From assembly GCF_008831285.2 (NCBI RefSeq), contig NC_045138.2, positions 4,010,143 to 4,074,142 on the forward strand: DNA of 64,000 bases. Reading direction: 5' to 3'. This document shows positions 33,735 to 46,609 of this stretch, one piece after another; position 1 is the stretch's first letter, and each line of letters begins with the position of its first letter. The DNA is from Nymphaea colorata (lineage: Eukaryota > Streptophyta > Magnoliopsida > Nymphaeales > Nymphaeaceae). A model generated the notes under the pieces. The model did no database searches, was not told where the DNA came from, and saw only the letters and a list, made by a program, of their open reading frames with translations. The translations under genes and the position numbers were made by a program.

Positions 33735-35670
33735 GTCGGGTTGGGTGGTATATTATAGCCACCTCCTTTGTTAAATTCCTGGAGGATGTTATCCTGATTA
33801 TATTGAGTAATGCTGATCTTCGGATTATGGGTGTCATTATGAGGCCAAGTATATGAGAAATGAGTTAAAATCTCCTACTTTGTGGTCGGTCTTGATGCTT
33901 GATCCTCTTCTTCACTTATTTTCTAAATCAAGCAATCCTAAGCAAGAATCCAAGTTGGGATTCGAGCTTAGCAAAGCTAAAAGAAGAATAACTTGCTTGC
34001 TGAAATTTGGAGTGAAAAAGATAACTTCTCACCAAGAAAATCCTAAGTAAGGGTTCACTTGAGCACCCTAACTTAGCAAAATTAATGGATAGAATAGAAG
34101 AAAATATGAAGAGGAAAATGGGAGAAAGGGGAAAGGAGGCTTGGACGAATTCTTCTTCTCCTTCTGGGCCTCTCCCACTTAGCTCCTTAGCTGCAACGAC
34201 TTGATGCAATACTCCAAAATTTTCGTCCTCCTTCTTGGTAGCCAAGGGGAGGCTTATATAGAGGAGGAGGTGGGTTCAACCACCTTCTTAACTCACTTTG
34301 AGAACTCACTCAAGATCTTAGGGACTTGTAAAATGAGCTATATAAGGTTTAGTAGCTCTAATTGACCATTCTTAGCCCATTTACACGAGCTAGGTGGGTT
34401 GGGGGTCAACCTTGGTTCAGACCTAGCTGACCAACCTTGACCAAAATTTTGAACGAAAATGTCCCTGCATAAGGTTTTGCCTTATTTTGTTTTATTTATT
34501 TATTTTTTGTTTGAAATTGAGCTTGTTAGGTTAAATCTTATTCATTAACCTCTTAATGCTATTGAATTATGACAATTCAATTAAAATTTGAATAAAATTC
34601 GAAAATTCTATCAAATTTAGTTTGTAAAGGGTATTTTCGTTCAACACTTGATTAAAGATGGATTTCACTTGAATCAAACTTTGATTTGAAATATTGAATT
34701 TTAATTTGGTATTTGATTTATGCTTTTGACAAATCCAAATGTATATTTGCCTTTAATAAACTAATTTAGGCTCTGTAATCTCAATTTGATCATAGAAGAG
34801 CAAAATTATCCAAATAAGTCAATTTCGACCAATTGTCCAAAGTCAAAGCTCATTTGCAAGTAGTTTGACTTTGTTTGAGGTAATTTGATAAATTTGAGCT
34901 AAGAAAGCTCTTAATTAAGCTAAATTGTGCTTTGACTGGGTTTGGCCAAAGTGTGTTCGATTCGGTCATAGTCTATTTTCGTCAACTCGTTTGGTCGCGA
35001 GACAGACCTACCCTTTTGACTTTGTTGAGCCTAAGTTGACCAGACCTTGCTGAAATTGACACCACATTTAGGTGCACCCGGGTCAAACCTACTTGGATTA
35101 AGTAGGTTAAGTGAGTTTAATTCTAACACTTATTACTTCTTTGGAATTTGATTTTTCTTTAACTAAGGGAGAAAGAGAGATTAATGTTTCTCTTTTCCTA
35201 TGAACATTTATTCATTATCTCTTGAAAATGATTTTTTTCATTTAATTGAGAGAAGAATATATATTTTTTTAAAGGGGGTACGTGACCCCTAGGGTGGCTC
35301 TTGACCACACGGGCTAGGTGGGGCCCACACGTGGGTCCAACGTTGCATTCTAGACTGAATTAGATCATATTCTTAGATTTGAATCAAAATTTGAATTTTT
35401 CAATCGGTTATGGATTTCAAATGACATTTGCAATTGGATTTGGATGTCAAATGACATCCTTAATTAGAGTTAGATGTCAAATGACATTTGTAATTGGATT
35501 AGGACTCGTAATTCTGCATTGGGATTTGTGTCACGGGTTAAATCATGATTTGAATCTTAGTTGTTCTTTAGATTCAAAATTAGCTTTGCAATTTCAAATG
35601 TTTACAAGTCTTTTTTATAAAATTTTCACATTGCTTCAATTTTGATGTGGAAAAATTTAGAGTGTTAACA
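33440..35670 (-). mobile_element. Possible solo LTR or LTR relic, minus strand
   Basis: Read on the minus strand the block starts TGTTAACACTC at 35670 and has a long AT-rich U3-like part, a TATATAAG box near 34253-34262 and then a purine-rich stretch, much like the layout of the Tat-type LTRs. The other end, a PBS and target duplications were not found. ORFs here (for example 33928-34245 minus) appear incidental. Confidence 0.3.
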
Positions 35671-36035
35671 CCAACAAAAAAAAAAATCATATTTAAACCT
35701 AGATCTGATTTCAAATTCAGACACAATTGATCCAAATGTGAGCTTCGGATCCAAATTAAATGTAAATAATGATCCAAAATCTAAACCAAAATCCGAAATA
35801 TAGATCCATATCATGGTTTGGATCCAAATCCTTAGTCCTATCCAAGTATAGATCCATTGTAAAAAAGAGATTAGGAAACTGCCATGCCAAAGATTTGGAT
35901 GCATCCGATTTGCCTCAGCTGCTGGAAAAAATAAGTGAGCTACTTAAAGGATCATCACCGTAAAGAGCAGCAACGTGGTACTGCAGCATCAGCAAAGTAA
36001 TAGACCTCCCATCGTTAATGCTCTCATATCCCTAA
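35671..36035. other. Intergenic, no gene seen
   Basis: AT-rich sequence with loosely repeated GATCCAAAT words (35700-35850), a degenerate short tandem repeat. No coding motif was recognised. Confidence 0.5.
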
Positions 36036-36039
36036 CACC

Positions 36040-36775
36040 TGATTATTGGATAGTCGACTGATTTCGTGATCATGTGCCTATGAATTGCTGTAATCTTACC
36101 AATTATTCTTTTATGTCTAGAAAAAAATCTTCCTCATTGCTAATGGTTATCTATGCATGTTTTAGAAGTAGGAGAATTGGATTTTCTTAGAAATGGTATC
36201 AAATCTAAAACATTTTCTATGGGAGATGTCTCAACTAACTTGTATGTTTCAAAGATTGCTGGAGATTTATATTGTCATGTTTTTTTGTCCTCCACTAATG
36301 TTATATTTGAACACACTAGTTTGAAGAGGAAGATTGGTGAGGAAACTCAAGAAAATGACTTATATATGCTTAAAATTAACGCATGCTCCTTGACTGCCCA
36401 AATCAATCATGCTTGGGAGCTGTGGCATGAGAGACTTGGTCATCCATCATGACACACCCTGAATATTTTATTACCAAATTTGAATTATAAGTCACATGTT
36501 TGTGAAACTTGTAAGCATGTTAAAATGTCTATAGGCTCCCGTTCTATGAATCTTTGAATAATGCTTTGTCTCCATTTGAACTAGTGCATAGTGACGTGTG
36601 GGGACCAGCCCCAGTGAATTCAAGCTCAATATAACATTTATTGATGATTTTTCAAGAACTACTTGGATTTATTTATTAAAAATCAAGGATGAAATTTTTG
36701 CAAAATTTTGTAAAGTTTTACAAAATAGTTGAAACTCAATTTGAAATCCATATAAAATGTCTTGAATCTAACATA
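36040..36775 (+). pseudogene. Ty1/copia polyprotein relic (protease to integrase)
   Basis: Similarity begins with YWIVD near 36045 (copia protease lead-in WI-DSG, mutated). The 36153-36452 frame includes FSMGD, LYML and the GAG-pre-integrase motif WHERLGHPS, followed after a stop by CETCKHVKM (zinc-finger cysteines). At about 36565 SPFELVHSDVWGP marks the integrase core and TFIDDFSRT-like words follow near 36630. Stops and shifts are numerous. No LTRs were found, so this is an old internal fragment, unrelated in close sequence to the element at 50876-56071. Confidence 0.8.
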
Positions 36776-37095
36776 TGAAAACCGGTTTTCTCAATAATTT
36801 GAAAGAGAGTGGGTGGAACCATCAATTCACTGGTGATGGAGCTAAAGGAGTGTCGATATTGCTGGCTCCTAGAGGAGGCATGTTGGAGGGTGAGGTAGAG
36901 GTGCTAGAGCAGATTTTCAATGGTGAACTGATAACAATAATCTTTCCGGTTGATGCTTTAGACCGAAAGCTTTGTCAACACCCTGATGGAAGGAGAGTGT
37001 GGGCTGTTTGCAGAAGAACTTTAGAAGGTTTTGAGTACAGAGTGAAGAAGGAGAAAGGGATGGTCAGTTTTGGTGTGTTCATAATGTCCATCTAA
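36775..37095 (+). CDS. Unrecognised 106-codon ORF next to the copia relic
   Basis: I do not recognise this protein. It is richer in G+C than its surroundings and has ordinary protein-like composition (GWNHQFTGDGAKGVSILLAP, RRVWAVCRRTLEGFEYRVKK). It begins right where copia similarity fades and ends TAA 37093-37095. There is no clear promoter, signal peptide or membrane segment. It could be a chance ORF, a captured gene fragment, or part of another transposon. Whether it is real is quite uncertain. Confidence 0.25.
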   Translation: MKTGFLNNLKESGWNHQFTGDGAKGVSILLAPRGGMLEGEVEVLEQIFNGELITIIFPVDALDRKLCQHPDGRRVWAVCRRTLEGFEYRVKKEKGMVSFGVFIMSI

Positions 37096-38569
37096 AGGAG
37101 AGGGAAATTTATTTTCTGCAGACCAACAGCTGTAGGCAAAAATTAACGAGTGAAAATTAGCATTTGTATGGAGGCTTTAGTCAACCCTTTGTTATTTCTG
37201 ATTGTGAAAATTAGGTGATTTTGTTTAAATCTATGTCACCATGCTATGTGGGGGATACCCGTGTATCCGTACCAGTATGCTGGTTTGCCAAAACGGGTAC
37301 GCGGGTATGTTTTGGTACGTTTAGATCTGGTTTTGGGTCGGAACCAGATTCAAACCATAATAAAATGTAAACTGCTTCTCGATCTTCCTTGGTCTTTTGG
37401 CGGGAGCTTGGGCAAAGGCTGGCGATGGACATCGAGTCGGCAACAACAAGTTTTTTCTTTTGATGGTTTTTAGGGTTGCTGCAATTTTTGGGGGTTTGAC
37501 AGCTTGGGCAGCTCGATTGAGTGTTGGTTTGTTTTGTATGTCAACTTGTTCGATGTGTTTAGTGGTTCCTCTTCAGTTTATTTATTGAGTTCTCTCTTGC
37601 TATTACGGTTGATACTAGATTCATTTGTTAGGTTTTCAGTTTGTTTCTTGAGTTCTCTCGTGTTATTATTCATTTGTTAGGTTCCTTTTTTGTTTCGTTT
37701 TTATTTTTAAGAACCGATCAAAATGACATCCTATGAGATTAGCGGAAGTTTTCCTTTTATGTTGTTTTGTCGCAATGATCTCAGTCTATTTATGTTTTTT
37801 TTATGAGACGATATGTAGGAACCATGGAAGGAATATTTTATGTTTTTTTATGATATTATATGTACTAACTATGAAATAAACATTGTGCTAATGATTTGAT
37901 GATATCATTTGTTTTTAATTTTTTAATTTTACTTTTTGAAATTAAAAAAAAATATAATCATCACACTACCAGCATGCCATGATTGGCGAAAACCTATGTG
38001 GCAGGTTTATTCCAATTTTGCAGGCAAAATTGGGCATGTGGCACATTGGAAATTAACTGTTGTTAAATCGATATCCGGTGTGCAGTGATGCGAGTCACTA
38101 AGAGCTAAATTTTTGTCCGTTCCTTACTCAGGATGACCAAAGTTGAATATCAATCAAGAATTGTATGTTGTAATTTTAATTAGATGTTTTTATCTTGGTC
38201 AAAAAAATGATTGCCATTGATCCCAATGTTAGTTACTATTTCTCATATTTTATAACATTTTGATTTATCTCTCTCTCTCTCTCTCTCTCATGCAATCTTT
38301 TAGTCCCGTTGTCAAAGAGCTTGCAGCCATTCTTTTCTGTCAACCAAGAATTTTGTAGAGCTTTCTGTTTATTCTCTTATAATGTAACGCTCCATTTTTT
38401 TATTTGATTTGATTTAATTAATTTGATTCGGAGGGAGATCTTCCAAGAGGTGTGCTTCGGATCCTTTTTCTTTTGACTTGAAATTTCTTTTTCCTTTTTT
38501 TATATACTGATGTTTCTCCTTCTCATTTCAGTCCACCTTATTTTTTATTTCCCCTCAATAAGTGAACAT

Positions 38570-38890
38570 GCTTTTTTTCTGGTCACGAAAAAGAAATATA
38601 ATTTTCAAGATGAAAGCACAACCATGAACCTATTTTAAATATACATTAATGTTGAACTTGGGCTCAAATTAAAATTTGAGTTTGTAAATAAGGTGCATGT
38701 ATTATGGTAACAGCAAGGATGGCCAAATTGCTCATATTGCAGAAAATTTTAAGTGATCTTGAATATTTTAGTCCTAATACAATGCAAGGGTGGATTCATT
38801 TTTACTGTTATATATAATTCAAGAATATGCATGTTGAATCCATTTTCAAGGTTACTTATATGAATCCAGTCGTAGAAACATGGTGCTTAG
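38570..38890. repeat. Segment duplicated upstream of CNL C and CNL E, copy 1
   Basis: GCATGTATTATGG, AACAGCAAGGA, AGAAAATTTTAAGTGATCTT and ATAATTCAAGAATAT words occur in the same order at 62270-62640. It lies 2.1 kb before C and about 230 bases before E, which points to a shared ancestral upstream region. Confidence 0.75.
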
Positions 38891-40699
38891 TTGTTGCACG
38901 CTATTTTGATTCCATTTGCTTGTTGTCGAGCTCGATCTCGTTAGCTTTTAATTCACAAGCTTAAAGGAGTCGCACTCGAACATAGTCTACCAAGTCCAAC
39001 ATGAGCTAACCTTATAGAGCTCGACTTGCCTCGTGTATTACCCTGACTGCTAATAATGTTTGTCGCAATGCTAACTGCTGGGGCTTTAATTGTGAAAGAA
39101 TGATACTAATGTTTGTTAATCTAGTTCTAGTAATATGCAATTCCTATAGAACCTTGAAAATGGTGGGGGCAGGGGGCTATTTTTCTTTTGTATATTTTAA
39201 TTCTAAAAATATGCTAATTTTTTATTCTTTTTGTTCTTAAAGAGCAGCCCTCAGTCATGGAGACCGAAGGATTTGGCCAACAAAATGAGAGAGAGAGGGG
39301 GGGGGGGAGAGAGAGATCAGTCAGGGATACTGGAGGCAGGGTGCCTGGCAGGGGCCATGTCCCTTTCTTGGATTTTAAAAAAATCAAAAAATTATTTATA
39401 AATTTTTAATATTTTAGTTTATACTTCATAAAAAATTTTGAAAAATTAATATTTATGCAAATGGTCTTTCTCTATATGTGGGGACAAAATGAATTGCAAA
39501 TGGCCAATTTGGTATAAGATTATTACAAACAACATCAAATGCAGTTTAGCTACTCGACCTTGAGGAATCAAATTTAAATTTAACTAATCAGGTTTCGTTG
39601 AAAGAAGAAAAAGAAAAAATATTCTAGCTATGAACTACATATTAGACGAAGAAAGACGAATAAGAGACCAGAAGGACTCACGGATCTCTCAACAATTTGA
39701 TTAACATTCTCATATAATACCCATCATGTACATTATCTTCTCACCACAGCCACAATTTCTCTGATAACACTATGACATATTTTTTAAATTATTGGTATTT
39801 GATTTTTTTAACGTTTTAAAGCGAGGAAAATAATTAATGTTGAGACAACCTTAAAAATTTTAAACAAATAATTTCTTAAAAAAATGAATGACTTTATGGA
39901 AAGAAAAAAAGAAGAAGAAGGGGCTACTGTCAATTTGTTCTTGATAAGTGGATTGGGGTTTTAAGAGGAAAAGAAAATACGAGACATCTAAAGGTGGTAG
40001 GCTGAACCACAAGCAAGTGGGCAAAGGTACGACAAAAATGAAAAGAAAAAATTGACTTTGTCTTCATTATGATACCATTCATATTCTATTAGCTTATATA
40101 ACGCTGCATGAGTGCACTTAGCCTATAAGGTTTATTTTTCTGGTGGAAGAACGATTTTTTTTTTTTTTGGTGTTATTGTTGGATTTTGCTTGTTGCACCA
40201 CTTGTTCTAAACCCCCAACTGCAGCCTCATGTGCATGAAATCAAGAAAGCCTACTTGAAAGGAAATAGCTGAAAAGACTAGCAATAACACCTAGCCCTGG
40301 CTATGTAATTGGTCTGACCAACCTTGTGTGGCTGATGCTACTTGATCATGCTCTGTTGCTATTGTTAGAGAGACCTTTTCACATCCCGTTCTGATCTCAT
40401 AGTTCTGTTAAACAGAGTTTGTTGAAAGACAACATTTGAACTGGACTAGTACGAGTCCCAGTTATCTTGATCCTAAATCTAAATATGAAACACTTTATAA
40501 ATGTCATCATGGGGACATCATCATCATCATGAGTTTGGGAAGGTTGATGGCATTCCCTTGCAGCACGAACAAGTTGTACTTCTAGTCAATGGTCAGATCA
40601 CGAAACTTGGATGGGATAAATAAAATTTTGGATTAAAAAAAAAAAGGTTCATGCATTCAAACGTTTTACATACTACAATGAGGAATCCGATAAATGTGA

Positions 40700-40805
40700 G
40701 AAAGAGGAAGTGTAGGTGATGTAGAAGTTTGTGGTTTGGGAATTTTTGCCGATTTATTTAACACCAATCATAGACTTTGCCAGCCTGTAGAGCACTTCCT
40801 TCGTC
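40700..40805 (+). promoter_or_regulatory. CNL upstream module in front of CNL C
   Basis: This is one of six related segments of about 80-110 bp: AAGTGTAGGTGATGTAGAAG, GGTTTGGGAATTTTTGCC, GATTTATTTAACACC, TTTGCCAGCCTGTAGAGCA. Relatives lie at about 25245-25345 (B), 57145-57220 (D), and without a gene at 49540-49615, 50040-50125 and 50750-50860. A promoter or leader role is inferred from position only. Confidence 0.5.
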
Positions 40806-40958
40806 TTCCTTCTCTTTCCACTTTCAGATTTAAGCAGTCGTGGACCTAAATTTTTTTGGCCTTACTTCCTCTTCCTCTCGTTCCATTTTCAGATTTCCAG
40901 TTCTCTTCCTTTGCTAGCTCTTTCTTCTACCAAGAAAAGATGAAAAAAAACAGAGGAG

Positions 40959-43900
40959 ATGACAACAGTAATCAACACCCTTGTGCAAACACCTATTTCT
41001 GTTCTGTTAGAGGCTATAGCCAGCTTGTTGGAAGAAAAGGTGGATTTCATCTTGAATGCCGAAGACGATCTCAAGGTGCTCCAGGAGAAGGTGAGATGCT
41101 TTCAAGAGGCCCTCAAAGCCACAGATCACTTTTTCAGCAATGAGCGCAACAGAGATCTGGAGGGACAGCTGAAGGATGTTTTCAATGATGCCCAGGATAT
41201 CATCGAACGATACCAAACCACAACTGCACTTTGCAAAAGGGACAAGGTAAGCAAGCCCTGGACCACTCTGTGCTCTTGCTTTAATTAACATGTATCTACA
41301 TGTTACCAACTTGGGAATGAAATTAAAAAGATCAACCAAAGGCATAATGAAATTGAACAACATAAGGAAATGGTGGATTTGCTCAACACAACACCAAAAA
41401 TTAAGAGTGAGGATGCTATTGGTGGGGAACATGACAATCCTCGAGTGACAACCCATCTCATAAGTAGTGCACAACCACCCATGGGTAGGGCAGATGATAA
41501 AGAGAAAGTAAAAGAACTCTTGTTTTATGGCTTTAAAGAAAGTAGTGCGCTCGGAAAAGATGGTGTTTCTATTGTATCCATTGTAGGTCAAGGTGGGATT
41601 GGGAAAACAACTCTTGCAAAAATGGTTTTTAATGAAGTCAAAGAACAGTTTGGGAACCGCAGGTGGTGGGTTTGTGTTTCAGAGAAGCCAAATCGTATGG
41701 GTTTGCTGAAAAAGATACTAAAGGAAGTATGCAAGGAATCAGTCAGAGAACTTAAGGGTACCTATTCCTTAAGTGATTTGTGCACACGATTGCAGAGCAA
41801 GCTGTCAAAGAGCAAGTTCATATTGGTCTTAGATGATGTATGGGAATTAGATGGGTGGTGGGGAGACATAGCAGGCATCCTATTGGGAGGTGCAAAGGAA
41901 AGCAAGATTTTGATCACCAATAGAAAGGTAGAAGTCTCCCAAGCAATTGGTGCTAAAATTCATAAATTGTCACAAATGTCTTTCGATGAAAGTTGGAGTT
42001 TGTTTCTGCGTGTGGCAAAGAAACAAGAATATGAATTAGAGAGTCACCATTTGAAACGTATTGGGGAGAAAATAGTGGCGAAATGTGGTGGCTTGCCACT
42101 TGTTGTCCAGACGGTAGGATCCTTAATGCGTACAAAAAGGATGACTAAAGATGACTGGGAAAGCGTTGAGAAGAGTGAGATTTGGGAATGGAAGATGCCT
42201 GTCTCAACATCATCATCCTCTGAAATATGTGGTAGCATTCTTCCTGGTCTCATGCTGAGCTACGATGACTTGCCACATTATTTGAAGAGTTGTTTTGTAT
42301 ATTGCTGCATTTATCCAAAGAATTATGAAATAAAAAGGGATAGATTGGTCATGCAATGGATGGCACATGGATTGATTGACCAAAAGAAAGCCATTGATGT
42401 GGAAGTGACTGCTAACCAGTGGATTAGTGATTTGATAAATCGGTTCATGATTGAAGAAACTGAATATAAGGATCTCAAATTGCATGACATTTTGCATGAC
42501 CTTGCCTTATATATAGGTGGAAAGGAATATAGTCATGCCTCTGCTACTGAGCACACCCGCCATCTATCATTACTTGGTGTCGACGATGCCGATGCGCAAA
42601 AGCATAATGCCTCAGGAGCAGCAAATAAGTTGTGCACAATATTGACGAGTGAGTTGCCTTTGGTTTACGCTAAAGACTTAGCCAATTTCAAGTGTTTGAG
42701 GGTGTTATCATTGAGGGAATGTCGGATCGATGAGCTGCCAAAGTCCATTGAAGACCTTGCACTTCTAAAATATTTGGATCTAAGCCATTGTCATGTGAGA
42801 CGGTTGCCCAGTTCAATCGGCAGACTCTGTAACCTGCAAACATTGGATTTAAGTAATAGTAGAATTGGAGAGTTGCCCAAGGAAATGGGCAAACTGTGCA
42901 ACTTGAGGTATCTTGGCCTAAAAGATGCAGAGGAATTGGAATTTGTAGCTGAAGGCCTGGGGAAGCTTACTAATTTACGGACCTTGCATAGGTTTAGGGT
43001 ATGCGATGACAAGGGGGATACAAGAGGATGCAAGATTGAGGAAATAAAAGACTTGAATAAACTAAAGGGGGAATTGTCAATAGAAGGTTTGGGTGGGGGA
43101 AGGGTGAAAGTAATTGATGCAGAGAAAGCAGAGCTTAAGGAGAAGCATGAGCTAATTAGGGTGAAATTTGACTTTGAGGTGCGAGAGGATGATAAAGTTG
43201 GTAGTGCTTCTGAACAGAAGGGCTTGCTGGAGGCTTTGAAACCTCCACATAGCATAGAGAGGTTGGAAATTTGGGGTTATACAGGAGATAGGCCTGCGTG
43301 GTATTCGGACACCAATTGTGGGAAGCTGCAGACACTATGGCTTCTAAGTTGCCCATCATGGGACACAGTGACAGGAATTAAATCATTGGAAGAATTGGGG
43401 GTCAGCAACTGCCCAACATTGTGTGAATTACGGAGCATGCCTTTGCTGAAGTCCTTGGAAATTTGGGAATGTGATGGGCTCAACACGATTGGTGACTTGC
43501 CGGCATTGGAGTCGTTGGATGTGAACAGATGTGAAAAGCTGAAGACTCTCGCTAACATGCCTGCATTGGAGTCATTGGAGGTGAAGAGATGTGGTAGGGT
43601 AGAGCAAGTAGCTGATGATCACATGCCAGCATTAAAGAGGTTGTGGTTGTCTGACCTGAACATTTTGAAGCAGCTCCCTACTCGCCTTCCTTCACTTGAG
43701 AAACTAAGTGTGAATAATTTGCCCAACTGGGAATCAACACTTACTTCTATGCCATGCTTAAGAGAGGCACACTTTTACAAATGTCCAAAGATGCAAACAA
43801 AAGGCTGGATTTATGCTCTATTGGAGATGGCGGGGTATGACGGTCAAGCGATTCAGCTCCAAAGGCTGTCAGTGTGGAATTGCCCAAGTGCAAGATTGGG

Positions 43901-44390
43901 ATGGAAATTGCTTGAGCAACTACCTAACCTCGTTGAGTTGGGGTTGGATTCAGAATCAGCAGTACTACTGCCATCGCCATTGCCATCACAAGTATCGACA
44001 TTTCTACCCTCCCTTACATGTCTGTATTTGAGAGACAATAATGTTAATGAGGAGGTCAAATGGGGAAGGGTGCCTGAGTGGGTGTGGGGTCTCTCTCAAC
44101 TGGAGGAATTGAAACTAAACTCCTTCTCTGAGGACATCAGTTTGGGAGGCCACTGGCAATGCTTCCTGAAACTGAGAAAGCTGATGCTTTCTAAGTTCCC
44201 CAATCTGAAGTCTCTGGTGGACGTGAATGTTATTACTCCCCAACAAAATGAAACAACATGTGCCACCGATGCACAGCAACAGATCGCCTGCCTTTCCAAC
44301 CTTCAATCGTTGACAATTGACTCATGTCCAGCACTCCATCTGCCGCAGGAGTTAAGCGACCGTCTTGCGAAAAGATTAGACATAGATTAA
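40959..44390 (+). pseudogene. CNL resistance-gene homologue C (CC-NB-ARC-LRR), open except for one stop at codon 110
   Basis: Start ATG 40959 aligns with B and D. The coiled coil has DVFNDAQDIIERY (EDVID-like). TAA at 41286-41288 (codon 110) replaces GAA of B and D; the frame is then open for 1033 more codons to TAA 44388-44390, total 1143. NB-ARC: P-loop GQGGIGKTT from G210, kinase 2 LVLDDVW with D292-D293, RNBS-B ILITNRK, CGGLPLVVQ from C376, CFVYCCIYPKNY from C445, MHD as LHD at 508-510. More than 550 residues of LRR follow. Restart at ATG 41370 (1006 codons) would give an NB-LRR protein without its coiled coil. An out-of-frame ATG at 40939 precedes the main start. It may be an immune receptor that recently lost its N-terminus, or a sequencing or assembly error. 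Confidence 0.9.
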
Positions 44391-46190
44391 TTATTTTGGT
44401 TAAATATGTGTGTTTCCATTTCGTTGCCTCTTCTTTCTCTCTCTCCATCTCCCTCTTGCTTGACTTGGGTCGGGTAAACTGAGGTGTTGTTGAACTGAAC
44501 TGGCGTACCTTTTATGCATCAACAGAGTCTTCTCTAGCTGTTTTAACTTACTCAAAAAGATGACCATCTCTCTCATTTGTTTTTTTGTAATTGAAAACAA
44601 ATATCAATTATGTGAATATGGTCCCGTAGCAGCAGATACCATGTATAAATCATAAATGCGGTGCTGTTTGGGTCAAATAGAAGGCAATGTTCTTTGGCTT
44701 GAATCGGTTTAGATACTAAAAATGACCTTTTCCTTTAAGAAAATTTTAAAAATTGCTTTGTTTTATATACATCAATTGATGCACAAAGGCTCCCATTAAG
44801 AAAACCTTTAACAAAGACAAAATTGCAAATAGAAAAAAGTAAAAAGACTATAAAAGACATTGCTTTTTAATAAGTTACCAAAATGTAGTTCCCTCCTTTA
44901 ATGCATTGGATGCATGCAACTTTCTCTGGAAGCCTTGTTGCTAGAGTTAGGCACTGGGCTGCCATGGACGGTTCACTCTTGACTGCTAGAGTTGCTGGGT
45001 TAACTTCTTCCTGAGGCAGGCAGACATGCTACAATAAGTGGATGCAGGCAAGAGTGAGAAGGGCGTGGCCCCATACTGAACTCTGGACCATGAGATAGCC
45101 TCCGTGGATGTGTATGATGGCTCTTGTCAAATGTGGCAAGTAGCAGCTGGTTCAAGGGTAGAGAGATAGATGCAGGTCAAGCCAGGGTATCGTGTGGACC
45201 TCTGACCATCCAAGTCCCAAGTATCGTGCTGTCTGGGACCTAGCAGTGCAGATCTTCTCGCATAATCCATGGAAGAAGGCCTGCCAATATCATGAGGTTG
45301 CCGAATAACATGTTCATGCCAGTCTGTAATTAATGATTGCCTTGGCTACAGGGAGGCACGAAGACACATGAAGGATAATCAGACGGGGCTTTGACCTTAC
45401 TTCAATCTAGTATGCCTTTCTCGTGGTGGTTGAAGTTGCCAACATGTATGGCCTTGAGTACCATAGGTGCTTGGGCGGAGGAGGAGGTCCAAATTAAAGT
45501 TTCTAAATTTTGACAAACACTGAAATATACTTTTTCAAAATTTTTATATAAGACAAGTGAAAATTTCTAAAATTTACTTGTAAAATTATTTTTTTTAAGA
45601 AGGGCCAAGGCCCTTGTGGGCCCCTCTTAGCTCTGCCCCAGCATAGGTGAGAGCAGATCGTTGAGCTTGTCATTTGCTTGTAAAGGGTTCCCTCATAGCC
45701 AAGAGACTATGACTGTCCCTAGATCACTTTGCAAGCGCTCTTGTTTAAACTTCGGCCATGGTGGATCATGGAGGCTCTCCATGGTTGTTGCAGCAAGCCA
45801 GGAATAAGGTTTCAACGTGAAATTTTGGAACAATGTTTGTTGACCTTAGTACCTTCAATTTGATTTGTAAATTGTATAAAATGTCTACACAATTACAAAA
45901 CCCCCAATTTTACCCTAATTTTTTTTATCGCCAGATTCCAGCGCTTTGTGAACAGATTTGGCGTCAAATTTGGACCACTCTAATTCAAGTACACTTATAC
46001 TTATTTGTAGAATATTATTTTGATTAGTTGTCATTTGATTGTTTTATTTAGATATTTGAATGTTTCTCGTCCCCAGCCTTTTTAGCCACTCACCAAGTGT
46101 TCACCAAATTATTTAAATGAATGAAAAGTCATATTTTACCAACGGACTGTCTTGCTGTCAGTAGAGTTCTTATGGCAGGCAACTAACTTG
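44391..46190. other. 3' flank of CNL C and intergenic sequence
   Basis: 44391-44800 is the shared CNL 3' flank (see 9721-10276). 44900-45800 is richer in G+C than its neighbours but has no long ORF or recognisable motif. 46060-46190 matches 31010-31140. No gene was recognised. Confidence 0.55.
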
Positions 46191-46194
46191 TTGG

Positions 46195-46411
46195 AAATAA
46201 TAGATTATTACCGATGCGAGAGGACGTTGGCAATAGTCAATGTTTACCTATGTTTAAGTCATGCCGATGATACCTTACAACGGCACTTTTGTCTAGTGTC
46301 TTGAATTTTTACCAACAAAAGAACAAAATGTCGGTAAAACCATTACGATATGCATTCTATTTTCACCGACATTTTGTGGCCGTCAGTAATGCTTAGTTTT
46401 TTGTAGTGCTA
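46195..46411. mobile_element. Terminal part of a CACTA-like (En/Spm) DNA transposon
   Basis: The block ends TTTTTTGTAGTG near 46411, the reverse complement of the usual CACTACAAAAA tip. Inside are inverted and direct short subterminal-type words (ATGTCGGTAAAA, ACCGACATTTTGT, CGTCAGTAATG). The other end and a transposase were not found here. Confidence 0.45.
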
Positions 46412-46423
46412 GCTAAACTCTTG

Positions 46424-46500
46424 CCCAAGGCATCCCCAGCTCAAGGCAGTCCCCTGCCCAAGGCGACCCCTGCTCAAGGCGTCCCCTGCCCAAGCAACAT
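46424..46500. repeat. Short tandem repeat, about 20-bp units
   Basis: Units of the type CCCCTGCCCAAGGCG(T/A) are repeated about four times, GC-rich against an AT-rich background. Confidence 0.65.
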
Positions 46501-46609
46501 TTGCTTGGCGTCCCCTTCAAGTCAAGCTCAGCCGGGCCTCCCTTCTTCTGCCCTGTTCTGGGCGCAATGCCAACCCGTGGTAGCCTCAATCCTCGCATCG
46601 ACACAGGTC

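Larger units (their letters stand above)
37096..40850. other. Long intergenic stretch upstream of CNL C
   Basis: No gene was recognised. It holds a (CT)n run at 38270-38290, a block at 38570-38890 duplicated at 62270-62640, a GA/G-rich run near 39284-39316, and at 40700-40805 the CNL upstream module (GGAAGTGTAGGTGATGTAGA). The rest is AT-rich. Confidence 0.6.

Noticed and set aside
33928-34245. Minus-strand ORF starting MATKKEDENFGVLHQ
   Set aside because: It lies in an LTR-like block downstream of its TATA box; no family is recognised and composition is low in complexity.
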